From: Elephas maximus indicus
Lineage: Eukaryota; Chordata; Mammalia; Proboscidea; Elephantidae
DNA length: 64,000 nucleotides
NCBI RefSeq assembly: GCF_024166365.1
Contig: NC_064827.1
Location: 51,302,635-51,366,634, forward strand
Reading direction: 5' to 3'
In this document: positions 43,870 through 55,544 of the stretch, one piece after another
Numbering within the stretch: position 1 is the stretch's first letter
Layout of the letters: every line of letters starts with the position of its first letter
Program-made: the position numbers and the translations under genes
Notes under the pieces: generated by a model
What the model was told of the DNA's origin: nothing
The model's input: the letters and a program-made list of their open reading frames with translations, nothing else
Database searches by the model: none

Positions 43870-45475
43870 TTCAGTGCATTCTTTAGTAAATATTGAATGG
43901 CTGACAGAACTGCAATCAAGGGCTACGTATGCTTACTTCACAAGCCTATTGTTAAGGATTGAATAGTCAGATTTTATATAGATCACACATAGACATCATT
44001 CTGGTACAGGGGTCACTGACCTTTTTCAGAACATGGGGTTCAGGGTTTTTTAAGAGATTGCCTAGATATCACACAGAATTTCTTACATAGCTCACCTACA
44101 GGCACTAATATATTCCTGAAGAATACACATGACACAGACAGGGGCATCCATCAAGAAGACACAGGTCTGGAGAGCGTGGCCTCTGTCACCATGTTACTTT
44201 GAATCCATCATTTCGTGCTCAATCCATATTGTTGTTGGGCCGGTGCCTGGCAGCTCCCCGGGCAGAACACTTTGAGAACAACCACTGTGTGCTCAGAGAG
44301 GCTTTCTGTATGTGTTGAGAGTGACGGTGCCACATTTTTCCACTTTGCTTCAGTCAGACTTGCTCTTTTTTTGTTGAAGATTAATTGCAAATATTCCCTC
44401 ATATTCCATCTTCCTTCAGGAGCACATCAAGTACTCCAAATGCATGAAAAGTAAATTTGGTTCAAAAGAAATTCAGTTCAAAGGGACTTGGGGTGAACCC
44501 CAGTCCACTAGAATATCAAACTAAAGGAGGTAAGCACTACCTCACTTTAAAAAATGTTGGTAAGTTCTCAGTTCTTTAGTTCAGTCAAAAGATCAATCTA
44601 AAGGTAACCTCATTGAAACTGGCACAACTAAGCCAACTGGATGGATATCTTATCATTAGGTATAGCCATTTTCCTCTATAAACAAATGACAATTTGTTGA
44701 TTTTCTTTTAAAGCCCATCATGGGTATTACATATATAATCCCTTTCCCCAACCAGACTGTGATATTTATCTGGAAATAAGCTTTGCCTTACTTATTTGCT
44801 CGTTTTCCAGCTATTTGGAAAATAAACACGGTCCATTTTGGGTATAAACTCTTTGACTTTGGCATGCTAAAGGCACCACCTTAAACTGCATTGCAAGATG
44901 CCTGAAATCAGTGCAGGTCTCCCAGTGCCTCCAACTGCTCTGATCTATGTCTTTGCTGGAGCTCAAAGGCTACTCCTGACTCTGGGGACTGCAATTCTGG
45001 GAAGTCAGAAACTTCAGTTCAGCCTGCTGTTCTCTGGGCATGCAGGGTGGCTTCGAGTCTTTGGGATTGTGTTATTGTCCCAATCTCATGTCTTTGACCA
45101 CTGTATAGTCCAGATTCTTGGCTGACATTATAATCTCTATTCCTCTCACAATTATTTTCTTTATCTTCTCACTTCTGCTGAGGTCCCTTAAATTTAGTCA
45201 ATGAACGAGTCACAGAAATTGATGGAGTGAAAGGCCTCTACTAGCTCATTCACCTCTGTCAGGTTCACCATCTTATTTACCAATATATCCTTTCACCTTT
45301 GAATACACAGAATCAGTATCTCACTTGCAGGTACTATACTGAGTTTTTACAAACTGTGGGTTGCAACACATTAATGGGTTGTAAAGTAGGTTTAGTGGGT
45401 TATAGCCAACATTGGAAAAATAGAATAAAATATAATTAAACAGAAAATATCATCAGTAAGAAGAAGTGCTCTGGA
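43870..45475. other. GRIN3A intron, unique, with a dispersed 45-bp repeat
   Basis: No gene or named repeat is seen. Sequence at 45125-45172 ('attataatctctattcctct' and onward) nearly duplicates 43440-43484 upstream of PPP3R2. Confidence 0.5.
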
Positions 45476-45638
45476 AGTGCCTTGGTGGCACAGTGGTTAA
45501 ACACTAGGCTACAAACCAAAAGGTCTGCTTCCATAAAGATTACAGCCTTGGAAACCCTATGGTGCAGTTCTGCTCTGTCCTATAGGGTTGCTATGAGTCA
45601 GAATCGACTTGATGGCAATGGGTTTGGCTTTTGGTTAT
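45476..45638 (+). mobile_element. Afrotherian SINE with internal deletion
   Basis: It runs from 'agtgccttggtggcacagtg' to 'gatggcaatgggtttggctt'. The segment from the B box to 'gtctgcttccataaagatta' is missing. An AT microsatellite (atatatatat) follows at about 45640. Confidence 0.92.
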
Positions 45639-45854
45639 ACATATATATATATAAACTTCCCATTGTAGATTTGAAGAATGCTGCAACGGACCTCATGGGC
45701 TCTTCTGGGCACTCTTCCAGGATCCTCACTAACTTTCTCCTGAGCAACTCCTTGGTGGTTTTAGATGAAAGGAGCCACCAGTGAGGAAACTCTTAGAAAG
45801 GCGTATTCCTTTGCACAAGTGTATTATTAGGAGGCAACAAGAGGGTAGTGAAGA

Positions 45855-46045
45855 AAGCACAGGAGTTAAATAAACTGGTTCCAGTCCCAGCTTGGTCCCT
45901 TATTAGCTGTGAGTCCTTAGAGAAACAATTACTGTCCCAGCCTAGTGCTTTTACCTGTAAAATGGTGATAATAATTATGCCTGCCTCATCCACTGCACTT
46001 ATTGTGAGAGTCAGCTGAGTTAGTGTACATAGAAATGCTATGTAA
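45855..46045 (+). repeat. MIR SINE relic
   Basis: It has 'cagtcccagcttggtccctt', 'attagctgtgagtccttaga', 'cctgtaaaatggtgataata' and 'gctatgtaag'. Confidence 0.75.
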
Positions 46046-46734
46046 GAGGAGAAGTCTTATCACAAGAGTTAACTAATTTAATGGTTGAACAGACAATACT
46101 GGAAAGATGGTACCACCTCAATGAAATAATTCCAAGCATGTAACCAGAATAGCTTTACTGCTGCGTTGTTGAGAATGTAAAGTTATGCTGGATCTGGAGT
46201 TCAGTTCCCTATTGTCCTACATTTCATAAACTTTGTAGTTCAGCAGTATTATGGGACTCAGTGCCATTGTTTTGATTTTCTCCAGCCATTATTCTTAGTC
46301 ATTTCCACAGAAAATGTTACTTGTTACTCTTTCCTTTCCTTTGGCCTTTCCTTTGGGTATTTATCACTGTGGATGGATGTGGACTGTTGTAAGTTCACTG
46401 CTGTAAGTAAATTAAAAGGGTTGACTGACTGTTTTAGAAGACACCAGGAACCTGACAGCACTTCTGTTTCAGCAAGTCATTTTTTTTTTCCTCAAGAATT
46501 TTTAGATAAAGAACTATCAGAAGGTCATGTGAAAAAATAATTGACACTGGAAAAGAAAACCAACAAAAAATGGAAGTGAGCCTCATCTTCCAAGAAGCCA
46601 GAAGAGTGGGTTTCTAAGCAATGTCACACAGCCATTTGGGAAGCTTCATAGGTGGTCCTTGACTGTTCGCTGGAAGTTCTCCCCTTTCCCGGGTGTTGCC
46701 TGTCACCATATCTAACATCTGTCTGTATTGAAGT

Positions 46735-46918
46735 TAGTGATGGTGTAGACCATGGAACCACATAGCCCTGAGTTTAATATCTTTTCCGAGCTTCAGATTT
46801 CTCATCTGTGAAGCAAAGATAATGTCATGGTGTCCTAAGTTATTGTGGGTTTAAGTGAGATAACGTATACAGGCGTCTAAAATAGCTTAGCACAGAGTAG
46901 GTGCTCAATATATTTTGG
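46735..46918 (+). repeat. MIR SINE relic
   Basis: It has 'gcttcagatttctcatctgt', 'gaagcaaagataatg' and 'gcacagagtaggtgctcaat'. Confidence 0.75.
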
Positions 46919-46936
46919 TACCTGTTTCCCTTCTTT

Positions 46937-46953
46937 CTCTTTCCAATTCTTTT
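46937..46953. repeat. L1 target-site duplication, left copy
   Basis: CTCTTTCCAATTCTTTT occurs here and, identically, at 54485-54501, bracketing the L1. Confidence 0.9.
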
Positions 46954-47950
46954 TTTTTTATTAACTTTTATTAAGCTTCAAGTGAACGTTTACAAATCCA
47001 ATCAGTCTGTCACATATACGTTTACATACATCTTACTCCGTACTCCCACCTGCTCTTCCCCTATTGAGTCAGCCCTTTCAGTCTCTCCTTTCGTGACAAT
47101 TTTGCCAGCTTCCCTCTCTCTCTATCCTCCCATCCCCCCTCCAGACAAGAGCTGCCAACACACTCTCAAGTGTCCACCTGACATAATTAGCTCACTCTTC
47201 ATCACCATCTCTCTCCCACCCGCTGACCAGTCCCTTTCATGTCTGATGAGTTGTCTTCGGGGATGGTTCCTGTCCTGTGCCGACAGAAGGTCTGGGGAGC
47301 ATGGCCGCCGGGATTCCTCTAGTCTCAGTCAGACCATTAAGTATGGTCTTTTTATGAGAATTTGGGGTCTGCATCTCGTTGATCTCCTGTTCCCTCAGGA
47401 GTTCTCTGTTGTGCTCCCTGTCAGGGCAGTCATCGATTGTGGCCAGGCACCATCTAGTTCTTCTGGTCTCAGGATGATGTAGGTCTCTGGTTCATGTGGC
47501 CCTTTCTGTCTCTTGGACTCCTAGTTGTCGAGTGACCTTGGTGTTCTTCCTTTCCCTTTGCTCCAGGTCGGTTGAGACCAATTGATGCATCTTAGATGGC
47601 CGCTTGTTAGCATTTAAGACCCCAGACACCATATTTCAAAGTGGGATGTAGAATGTTTTCATAATAGAATTATTTTGCCAATTGACTTAGAAGTCCCCTC
47701 AAACTATGTTCCCCAGACCCCCGCTCCTGCTCCGCTGACCTTTGAAGCATTCATTTTATCCCGGAAACTTCTTTGCTTTTGGTCCAGTCCAATTGAGCTG
47801 ACCTTCCATGTATTGAGTGTTGTCTTTCCCTTCACCCAAAGGAGTTCTTATCTACTGATTAATCAATAAAAAACCCTCTCCCTCCCTCCCTCCCCCCTTC
47901 GTAACCACAAAAGTGTGTGTTCTTCTCAGTTTTTACTATTTCTCAAGATC
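46954..47950 (-). other. L1 3'UTR and A-tail
   Basis: About 1 kb separates the ORF2 end from the A-tail (T-run at 46951-46959 on the + strand). It is pyrimidine-rich on the + strand. The + ORF at 46901-47482 reads through it and is a chance frame. Confidence 0.8.
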
Positions 47951-50900
47951 TTATAATAGTGGTCTTATACAATATTTGTCCTTTTGCCTCTGACTGATTT
48001 CGCTCAGCATAATGCCTTCCAGGTTCCTCCATGTTATGAAATGTTTCACAGATTCGTCACTGTTCTTTATCGATGCATAGTATTCCATTGTGTGAATATA
48101 CCACAATTTATTTACCCATTCATCCGTTGACGGACACCTTGGTTGCTTCCAGCTTTTTGCTATTGTAAACAGAGCTGCAATAAACATGGGTATGCATATA
48201 TCTGTTTGTGTGAAGGCTCTTGTATCTCTAAGGTATATTCCGAGGAGTGGGATTTCTGGGTTGTATGGTAGTTCTATTTCTAACTGTTAAAGATAACACC
48301 AGATAGATTTCCCAAGTGGTTGTACCATTTTACATTCCCACCAGCAGTGTATAAGAGTTCCAATCTCTCTGCAGCCTCTCCAACATTTATTATTTTGTGT
48401 TTTTTGGATTAATGCCAGCCTTGCTGGTGTGAGATGGAATCTCATCGTAGTTTTAATTTGCATTTCTCTAATGGCTAATGATCGAGAGCATTTTCTCATG
48501 TATCTGTTGGCTGCCTGAATATCTTCTTTAGTGAAATGTGTGTTCATATCCTTTGCCCACTTCTTGATTGGGTTGTTTGTCTTTTTGTGGTTGAGTTTTG
48601 ACAGAATCATGTAGATTTTAGAGATCAGGCGCTGGTCTGAGATGTCATAGCTGAAAATTCTTTCCCAGTCTGTAGGTGGTCTTTTTACTCTTTTGGTGAA
48701 GTCTTTAGATGAGCATAGGTGTTTGATTTTTAGGAGCTCCCAGTTATCGGGTTTCTCTTCATCATTTTTGGTAATGTTTTGTATTCTGTTTATGCCTTGT
48801 ATTAGGGCTCCTAGGGTTGTCCCTATTTTTTCTTCTATGATCTTTATCGTTTTAATCTTTATGTTTAGGTCTTTGATCCACTTGGAGTTAGTTTTTCTGC
48901 ATGGTGTGAGATATGGGTCCTGTTTCATTCTTTTGCAAATGGATATCCAGTTATGCCAACACCATTTGTTAAAAAGACTATCTTTTCCCCGATTTACTGA
49001 CACTGGTCCTTTGTCAAATATCAGCTGCTCATACGTGGATGGATTTATATCTGGGTTCTCAATTCTGTTCCTTTGGTCTATGTGCCTGTTGTTGTACCAG
49101 TACCAGGCTGTTTCGACTACTGTGGCTGTATAATAGGTTCTGAAATCAGGTAGAGTGAGGCCTCCCACTTTCTTCTTCTTTTTCAGTAACGCTTTGCTTA
49201 TCCGGGGCTTCTTTCCCTTCCATATGAAATTGGTGATTTGTTTCTCTATCCCCTTAAAATATGACATTGGAATTTGGATCGGAAGTGCGTTATATGTATA
49301 GATGGCTTTTGGTAGAATAGACATTTTTACTATGTTAAGTCTTCCTATCCATGAGCAGGGTACGTTTTTCCACTTAAGTATGTCCTTTTGAATTTCTTGT
49401 AGTAGAGCGTTGTAGTTTTCTTTGTATAGGTCTTTTACATCCTTGGTAAGATTTATTCCTAAGTATTTTATCTTCTTGGGGGCTACTGTGAATGGTATTG
49501 ATTTGGTTATTTCCTCTTCGGTGTTCTTTTTGTTGATGTAGAGGAATCCAAGTGATTTTTGTATGTTTATTTTATAACCTGAGACTCTGCCAAACTCTTC
49601 TATTAGTTTCAGTAGTTTTCTGGAGGATTCCTTAGGGTTTTCTGTGTATAAGATCATGTCATCTGCAAATAGTGATAACTTTACTTCCTCCTTGCCAATC
49701 CGGATACGCTTTATTTCTTTGTCTAGCCTAATTGCCCTGGCTAGGACTTCAAGTACGATGTTGAATAAGAACGGTGATAAAGGGCATCCTTGTCTGGTTC
49801 CCGTTCTCAAGGGAAATGCTTTCAGGTTCTCTCCATTTAGAGTGATATTGGCTGTTGGCTTTGCATAGATGCCCTTTATTATGTTGAGGAATTTTCCTTC
49901 AATTCCTATTTTGGTAAGAGTTTTTATCATAAATAGGTGTTGGACTTTGTCAAATGCCTTTTCAGCATCAATTGATAAGCTCATGTGGTTTTTATCTTTT
50001 GTTTTATTTATGTGATGGATTACATTAATGGTTTTTCTGATATTAAACCAGCCTTGCATACCTGGTATAAATCCCACTCGATCATGGTGAATTATTTTTT
50101 TGATGTGTTGTTGGATTCTATTGGCTAGAATTTTGTTGAGGATTTTTGCATCTACGTTCATGAGGGATATAGGTCTATAATTTTCTTTTTTGGTAATGTC
50201 TTTACCTGGTTTTGGTATCAGGGAGATGGTGGCTTCATAGAATGAGTTGGGTAGTATTCCGTCATTTTCTATGCTTTGAAATACCTTCAGTAGTAGTGGT
50301 GTTAACTCTTCTCTGAAAGTTTGGTAGAACTCTGCAGTGAAGCCGTCCGGGCCAGGGCTTTTTTTTGTTGGGAGTTTTTTGATTACCGTTTCAATCTCTT
50401 TTTTTGTTATGGGTCTATTTAGTTGTTCTACTTCTGAATGTGTTAGTTTAGGTAGGTAGTGTTTTTCCAAGAATTCATCCATTGCTTCTAGGTTTTCAAA
50501 TTTGTTAAGAGTACAATTTTTTGTAGTAATCTGAAATGATTCTTTTAATTTCATTTGGTTCTGTTGTGATATGGTCCTTCTCGTTTCTTATTCGGGTAAT
50601 TTGTTTCCTTTCCTGTATTTCTTTAGTCAGTCTAGCCAATGGTTTATCAATTTTGTTAATTTTTTCAAAGAACCAGCTTTTGGCTTTGTTAATTCTTTCA
50701 ATTGTTTTTCTGTTCTCTAATTCATTTAGTTCAGCTCTAATTTTTATTATTTGTTTTCTTCTGGTGCCTGATGGGTTCTTTTGTTGCTCACTTTCTATTT
50801 GTTCAAGTTGTAGGGACAGTTCTCTGCTTTTGGCTCTTTCTTCTTTTTGTATGTGTGCATTTATCGATATAAATTGGCCTCTGAGCACTGCTTTTGCTGT

Positions 50901-51768
50901 GTCCCAGAGGTTTTGATAGGAAGTATTTCCATTCTCGTTGCATTCTATGAATTTCCTTATTCCCTCCTTGATGTCTTCTATAACCCAGTCTTTTTTCAGG
51001 AGGGTATTGTTCATTTTCCAAGTATTTGATTTCTTTTCCCTAGTTTTTCTGTTATTGATTTCTAGTTTTATTGGCTTGTTGTTCTGAGAAGATGCTTTGT
51101 AATATTTCTATGTTTTGGACTCTGCAGCGGTTTGTTTTATGACCTAATATGTGGTCTATTCTAGAGAATGTTCCATGTGCGCTAAAAAAAAAAGTATACT
51201 TTGCTGCAGTTGGGTGGAGAGTTCTGTATAAGTCAATGAGGTCAAGTTGGTTGATTGTTGTAAGTAGGTCTTCTGTGTCTCTATTGAGCTTCTTACTGGA
51301 TGTCCTGTCCTTCTCCGAAAGTGGTGTGTTGAAGTCTCCTACTATAATTGTGGAGGTATCTATCTCACTTTCCAATTCTGTTAAAATTTGATTTATGTAT
51401 CTTGCAGCCCTCTCATTGGGTGCATAAATATTTAATATGGTTATGTCTTCCTGATCAATTGTCCCTTTTATCATTATATAGTGTCCTTCTTTATCCTTTG
51501 TGGTGGATTTAAGTCTAAAGTCTATTTTGTCCGAAATTAATATTGCTACTCCTCTTCTTTTTTGCTTATTGTTTGCTTGATATATTTTTTTCCATCCTTT
51601 GAGTTTTAGTTTGTTTGTGTCTCTAAGTCTAAGGTGTGTCTCTTGTAGGCAGCATATAGATGGATCGTGTTTCTTTATCCAGTCCGTGACTCTCTGTCTC
51701 TTTATTGGTGCATTTAGTCCATTTACATTCAGCGTAATTATAGATAAATAAGTTTTTAGTGTTGTCAT
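47951..51768 (-). pseudogene. L1 ORF2 (endonuclease-reverse transcriptase), broken
   Basis: Segments on the - strand are 51768-51052 (endonuclease: N in ITLNVNGLNA, E in CLQETHL, D in VGDFNT, H in RIDHILGHK), 51014-50505, 50554-48287 (reverse transcriptase: [44 protein letters not shown], catalytic LFADDMILY, then the Cys-rich end [11 protein letters not shown]) and 48187-47951 (end, CPSTDEWVNKLWYIHTMEYY). Frames differ between the first, second and third segments (two frameshifts, near 51020-51060 and 50510-50550), and a TAA at 48287-48289 interrupts the same frame before the last part. All catalytic residues named are still present. Confidence 0.93.
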
Positions 51769-52244
51769 TTTGATGCCTTTTCATGTGTGTTGTTGGCAAC
51801 TGCATTTTTCCACACACTTTTTTGTGCTGAGATGTTTTTCTTAGTAAATTGTGAGATTCTCATTTTCACAGTGTTTGACTTTATGTTAGTTGAGTCGTTA
51901 CGTTTTTCTTGGCTTTTATCTTGAGTTATGGAGTTGTTATACCTTTTTGTGGTTACCTTATTATTTACCCCTATTTTTCTAAGTAAAAATCTAACTTGTA
52001 TCATTCTATATTGCCTTGTATCACTCTCCATATGGCAGTTCAATGCCTCCTGTTTTTAGTCCCTCTTTTTGATTATTGTGATCTTTTACTTATTGACTTC
52101 CATGATTCCCTGTTATGTGTATTGTTATTTTTTTTTTAATTAATCTTAATTTGTTTGTTTTTGTGATTTCCCTATTTGAGTTGATATCAGGACATTCTGT
52201 TTTGTGACCTTGTATTGTGCTGGTATCTGATATTATTGGTTTTC

Positions 52245-53252
52245 TTACCAAACAATATCCTTTAGTATTTCTTGTAGCTTTGGTTTGGTTTTTGCAAATT
52301 CTCTAAACTTGTGTTTATCTGTAAGTATCTTAATTTCGCCTTCATATTTCACAGAGAGTTTTGCTGGACGTATGATCCTTGGCTGGCAGTTTTTCTCCTT
52401 CAGTGTTCTGTATATGTCGTCCCATTCCCTTCCTGCCTGCATGGTTTCTGCTGAGTAGTCTGAACTTATTCTTATTGATTCTCCCTTGAAGGAAACCTTT
52501 CTTTTCTCCCTGGCTGCTTTTAAAATTCTCTGTTTATCTTTGGTTTTGGCGAGTTTGATGATAATATGTCTTGGTGTTTTTCTTTTTGGATCAATCTTAA
52601 ATGGGGTTCGATGAGCATCTTGGATAGATATCCTTTCGTCTTTCATGATGTCAGGGAAGTTTTGTGTCAGGAGTTCTTCAACTATTTTCTCTGTGTTTTC
52701 TGTCCCCCCTCCCTGTTCTGGGACTCCAATCACTCGCAAGTTATCCTTCTTGATAGAGTCCCACATGATTCTTAGGGTATCTTCATTTTTTTAAATTCTT
52801 TTATCTGATTTTTTTTCAGCTATGTTGGTGTCGATTCCCTGGTCCTCCAGATGTCCCAGTCTGCATTCTAATTGCTCGAGTCTGCTCCTCTGACTTCCTA
52901 TTGCGTTGTCTAATTCTGTAATTTTATTGTTAATCTTTTGGATTTCTACATGCTGTCTCTCTACGGATTCTTGCAACTTATTAATTTTTCCACTATGTTC
53001 TTGAATAATCTTTTTGAGTTCTTCAACAGTTTTATCGGTGTGTTCCTTGGCTTTTTCTGCAGTTTGCCTTATTTCATTTGTGATGTCTTGAAGCATTCTG
53101 TAAATTAGTTTTTTATATTCTGTATCTGATAATTCCAGGATTGTATCTTCATTTGGGAAAGATTTTGATTCTTTTGTTTGGGGGGTTGGAGAAGCTGTCA
53201 TGATCTGTTTCTTTATGTGGTTTGATATGGACTGCTGTCTCCGAGCCATCAC
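52245..53252 (-). pseudogene. L1 ORF1 (RNA-binding protein), one internal stop
   Basis: The frame is 335 codons long with a single TAA at 52791-52793. The N-terminal part 53252-52794 (153 residues) is coiled coil (NKITELDNAIGSQRSRLEQL). After the stop, the same frame continues through KNEDTLRIMWDSIKKDNLRV, the RRM (NLRVIGVPE, HIIIKLAKTKDKQRIL) and C-terminal domain (FREFAKTKPKLQEILKDIVW) to 52245. A single G-to-T change on the coding strand would explain the stop (an inference from paralogous L1s, where Glu precedes KNE). Confidence 0.92.
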
Positions 53253-54484
53253 TGGGAAACTAGTTTTTCCAGAAAATCCGCTAAAAAAAAAAATGCAGTC
53301 AGATCTCTATCAGAGTTCTCCCTCTGGCTCAGGTTATTCGAATGTTAATGAAGCCGCCTGGGGAGGGTGGGGGAGGGATCAGAGAGATAGGAGAGTAGCA
53401 CCTCAGAATATAGCCAGAGTTGCTTGTCTTGCTTGGAATGTCTATTATATCTGAGATTTCCGCCAGGCACGTCGCCTATGTGTGCTGGCTGTGTGGAGAT
53501 TGCCCCCGGGGGGTCTGGCCCACTGGAGTCACGGTCAGATCCTCCGCTGCCAGCCTGGGACGGTGCACTCCCGACTCCAAAATCAGTCGCTGCCTCCCGG
53601 GGACTCCCCGTCCCGCCTACCGCGTCGCCGCGTGCCCCCGCAAACCAGCTGGGCTCCCCCCCCGGGTCAGCTCAGGCGAGTGGAGCAGCTCCCCGCACCT
53701 GCGCCGCCACCACGCGTCCGGGCTGGGACGCCACTCTCCCTGCTCCAAGACCGGTCTCTGTCTCCTGGGGACTTCTCCCACCGGCTGCGTTGCCACGCCG
53801 CCGGCGCGAACCAGCTGGGCCCCCCCCGGGGTCCGTTCAGGGGGGTGGAGCTGCTCCCCGCTCCCGCTCCCCGCCAAAATCCCGGCGGGATGGCTCCCCG
53901 GCTGGGACGCTGCTCTCCCCGCTCCAAGACCAGTCACTGCCTCCTGGGGACTTCTCCCACCGGCTGCGCCGCCATGCCACCAGCAAGAACCGGCTGGGCC
54001 CCCCCCGGGGTCAGTTCTGGGCGATGGAGCTGGTTCCCGTGCTTATGCGGCACCCGCGCCCCGCCAAAATCCCGGTGGGACGGCTTCCCGGTTGGGACGC
54101 TGCTCTCCCCGCTCCAAGACCAGTCACTGCCTCCCGGGGACTTTTCCCACTGGCTGCGCCACCATGCCGCCCGCGCGAACCAGCTGGGTCCCCTCCCGGA
54201 ATGAGTTCGGGGGCTAGGGCTAGGCCCCTTGTTTGTGCCATCTGCCCCCCTGGGCTTTGCCCCAAATCGGGTGCCGAAGGTCACCTGACTGGTACGCTGG
54301 CTCCAGGCTCTGAAAACAATCGCTGCCTCCCCGTATTTGTTCGTTCTCCGTCTCTAAATCTGTGTTTGTTGTTCAGGGTTCGTTGATTATTATGTATATG
54401 ATAGATTCACTTGTTTTTCCGAGTCTTTGTTGCAAGAGGGATCCGCGGTAGCGTCCAACTAGTCCGCCATCTTGGCCCCGCCTC
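53253..54484 (-). promoter_or_regulatory. L1 5'UTR / internal promoter
   Basis: A 1.2-kb GC- and CpG-rich segment lies upstream of L1 ORF1, starting on the - strand with the YY1-like site CAAGATGGCGG. L1 5'UTRs are known to act as internal Pol II promoters. The long + and - ORFs here (up to 320 codons) are by-products of GC content. Confidence 0.85.
53512..54220. repeat. Tandem ~180-bp monomers in L1 5'UTR
   Basis: The landmark CCAGCTGGG (one copy CCGGCTGGG) recurs at 53645, 53811, 53991 and 54180, and 'gctccaagaccagtcactgc' or close variants recur at about 53573, 53741, 53919 and 54111, giving a period of 166-190 bp. Four clear units and a partial fifth beyond 54180 are present. Confidence 0.88.
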
Positions 54485-54501
54485 CTCTTTCCAATTCTTT
54501 T
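54485..54501. repeat. L1 target-site duplication, right copy
   Basis: It is identical to 46937-46953 over 17 nt and begins immediately after the L1 5' end. Confidence 0.9.
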
Positions 54502-54626
54502 ATTTGCTTTCTCCAAAGCAGAATTTTGACTCTGGCTATATGTGTTTTATCTTCTTTGGATGTGACAAACTTTGTTTCAGCTTTATATCCATTTAACAAA
54601 CATATATTGAGCACCTACTATGTACC

Positions 54627-54779
54627 AGGAGCCCTGGTGGCACAGTGGTTAAGAACTTGGCTACTAACCAAAAGTTTGGCAGTTCACATCTACCAGCTGC
54701 TCCTTGGAAATCCTATGGGGCAGCTCTACTCCATCCTGTAGGGTCGCTATGAGTGGGAAGTGACTAGACGGCAGCGGGT
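54627..54779 (+). mobile_element. Afrotherian SINE, short form, with clear target duplication
   Basis: It runs from 'aggagccctggtggcacagt' to 'ctagacggcagcgg'. The flanks are TACTATGTACCAGG at 54616-54629 and TACTACGTACCAGG at 54780-54793. Confidence 0.93.
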
Positions 54780-55004
54780 ACTACGTACCAGGCCTTGTGC
54801 CAGGTAATGGTGCTTATGGGGATGAACAAGACACAGTCCCTTGAGAAATATAGTTTTGCTATTGAGAAATCTACACTTTAGTTAAGAGTAGGGCTTCACA
54901 AATGTAACACCATTTGGTCATTCTTTTATGTTTATCGTATATAAACAAAAAGGATCTGGAATAATATGCTTGGTTTTCTTTTGTAGTTCTTGAACAGTGT
55001 TTAA

Positions 55005-55195
55005 TATTAGCTTTGGAATGTATGGTTTTAAATCTTAGTTTTGCTATTTAACAATTCTGTGACCTTGGGCAGAGTTACTTATTTGAGTCTATGTTTCCTC
55101 ATCTGTAAAACAAGAATAATTGCCAATTCGTAGCATTATTTTCAGGATTAAATGAGATAGGTCACGCAAAGAACTAGGCTCGATGTCTAGGATAT
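55005..55195 (+). repeat. MIR SINE relic
   Basis: It has 'ctgtgaccttgggcagagtt', 'tttcctcatctgtaaaacaa' and 'ttttcaggattaaatgagat'. Confidence 0.8.
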
Positions 55196-55396
55196 AACCA
55201 GTTGCTGTCAAGTCAGCTCTGACTCATGGTGACCTCATGTGTGTCAGAGTAGAGCTGTGTTCCGTAGTGTTTTTAATGGCTGGTTTTTTGGAAGTAGATA
55301 GCCAGGCCTTTCTTCAGAGACACTGCTGGGTGGACTCAAACCTCTATCCTTTTGGTTAGCAGTTAAAGCATTAATCATTTGTACCACCCAGGAACT
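55196..55396 (-). mobile_element. Afrotherian SINE, diverged
   Basis: The reverse copy runs from 'aaccagttgctgtcaagtca' to 'gtaccacccaggaact'. Confidence 0.85.
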
Positions 55397-55544
55397 TTGC
55401 CTAGTGTATAGTAGGTACTATAATGGTAGTACCGCCTACTCTACTCTTGTCTGGGAAATTCTCATAGAATGTTTGCATACACACACATTTGCTCAAATAT
55501 TCATTTGTTTCCTCAACAAATACTTACTAGCACCTACTGTATTG

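Larger units (their letters stand above)
46954..54484 (-). mobile_element. Full-length L1 retrotransposon in GRIN3A intron
   Basis: It is 7.5 kb, bounded by perfect 17-bp target duplications. On the - strand it reads: a 5' end with GGCCAAGATGGCGGACTAG (YY1-type site), a 1.2-kb GC-rich 5'UTR with tandem monomers, ORF1 (53252-52245), a spacer of about 480 nt, ORF2 (51768-47951), a 3'UTR of about 1 kb and an A-tail at 46954. It is in the same transcriptional sense as GRIN3A. ORF1 carries one internal stop, and ORF2 carries two frameshifts and one internal stop, so this copy is not competent. Its perfect duplications suggest a fairly recent insertion. Confidence 0.95.

Noticed and set aside
46901..47482. 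193-codon + strand ORF
   Set aside because: It is antisense to the L1 3'UTR and starts in the host flank; no recognisable protein.
53512..54220. CRISPR-like array in the periodic 5'UTR
   Set aside because: Units are about 180 bp, diverged, and without short identical repeats and unique spacers; the host is a mammal.
53420..54386. Long overlapping ORFs (240-320 codons, + strand; about 84-116 codons, - strand) in GC-rich DNA
   Set aside because: They lie in the tandem monomers of the L1 5'UTR. Pro/Arg/Ala-rich composition in several frames at once comes from low stop frequency in GC-rich DNA, not a gene.
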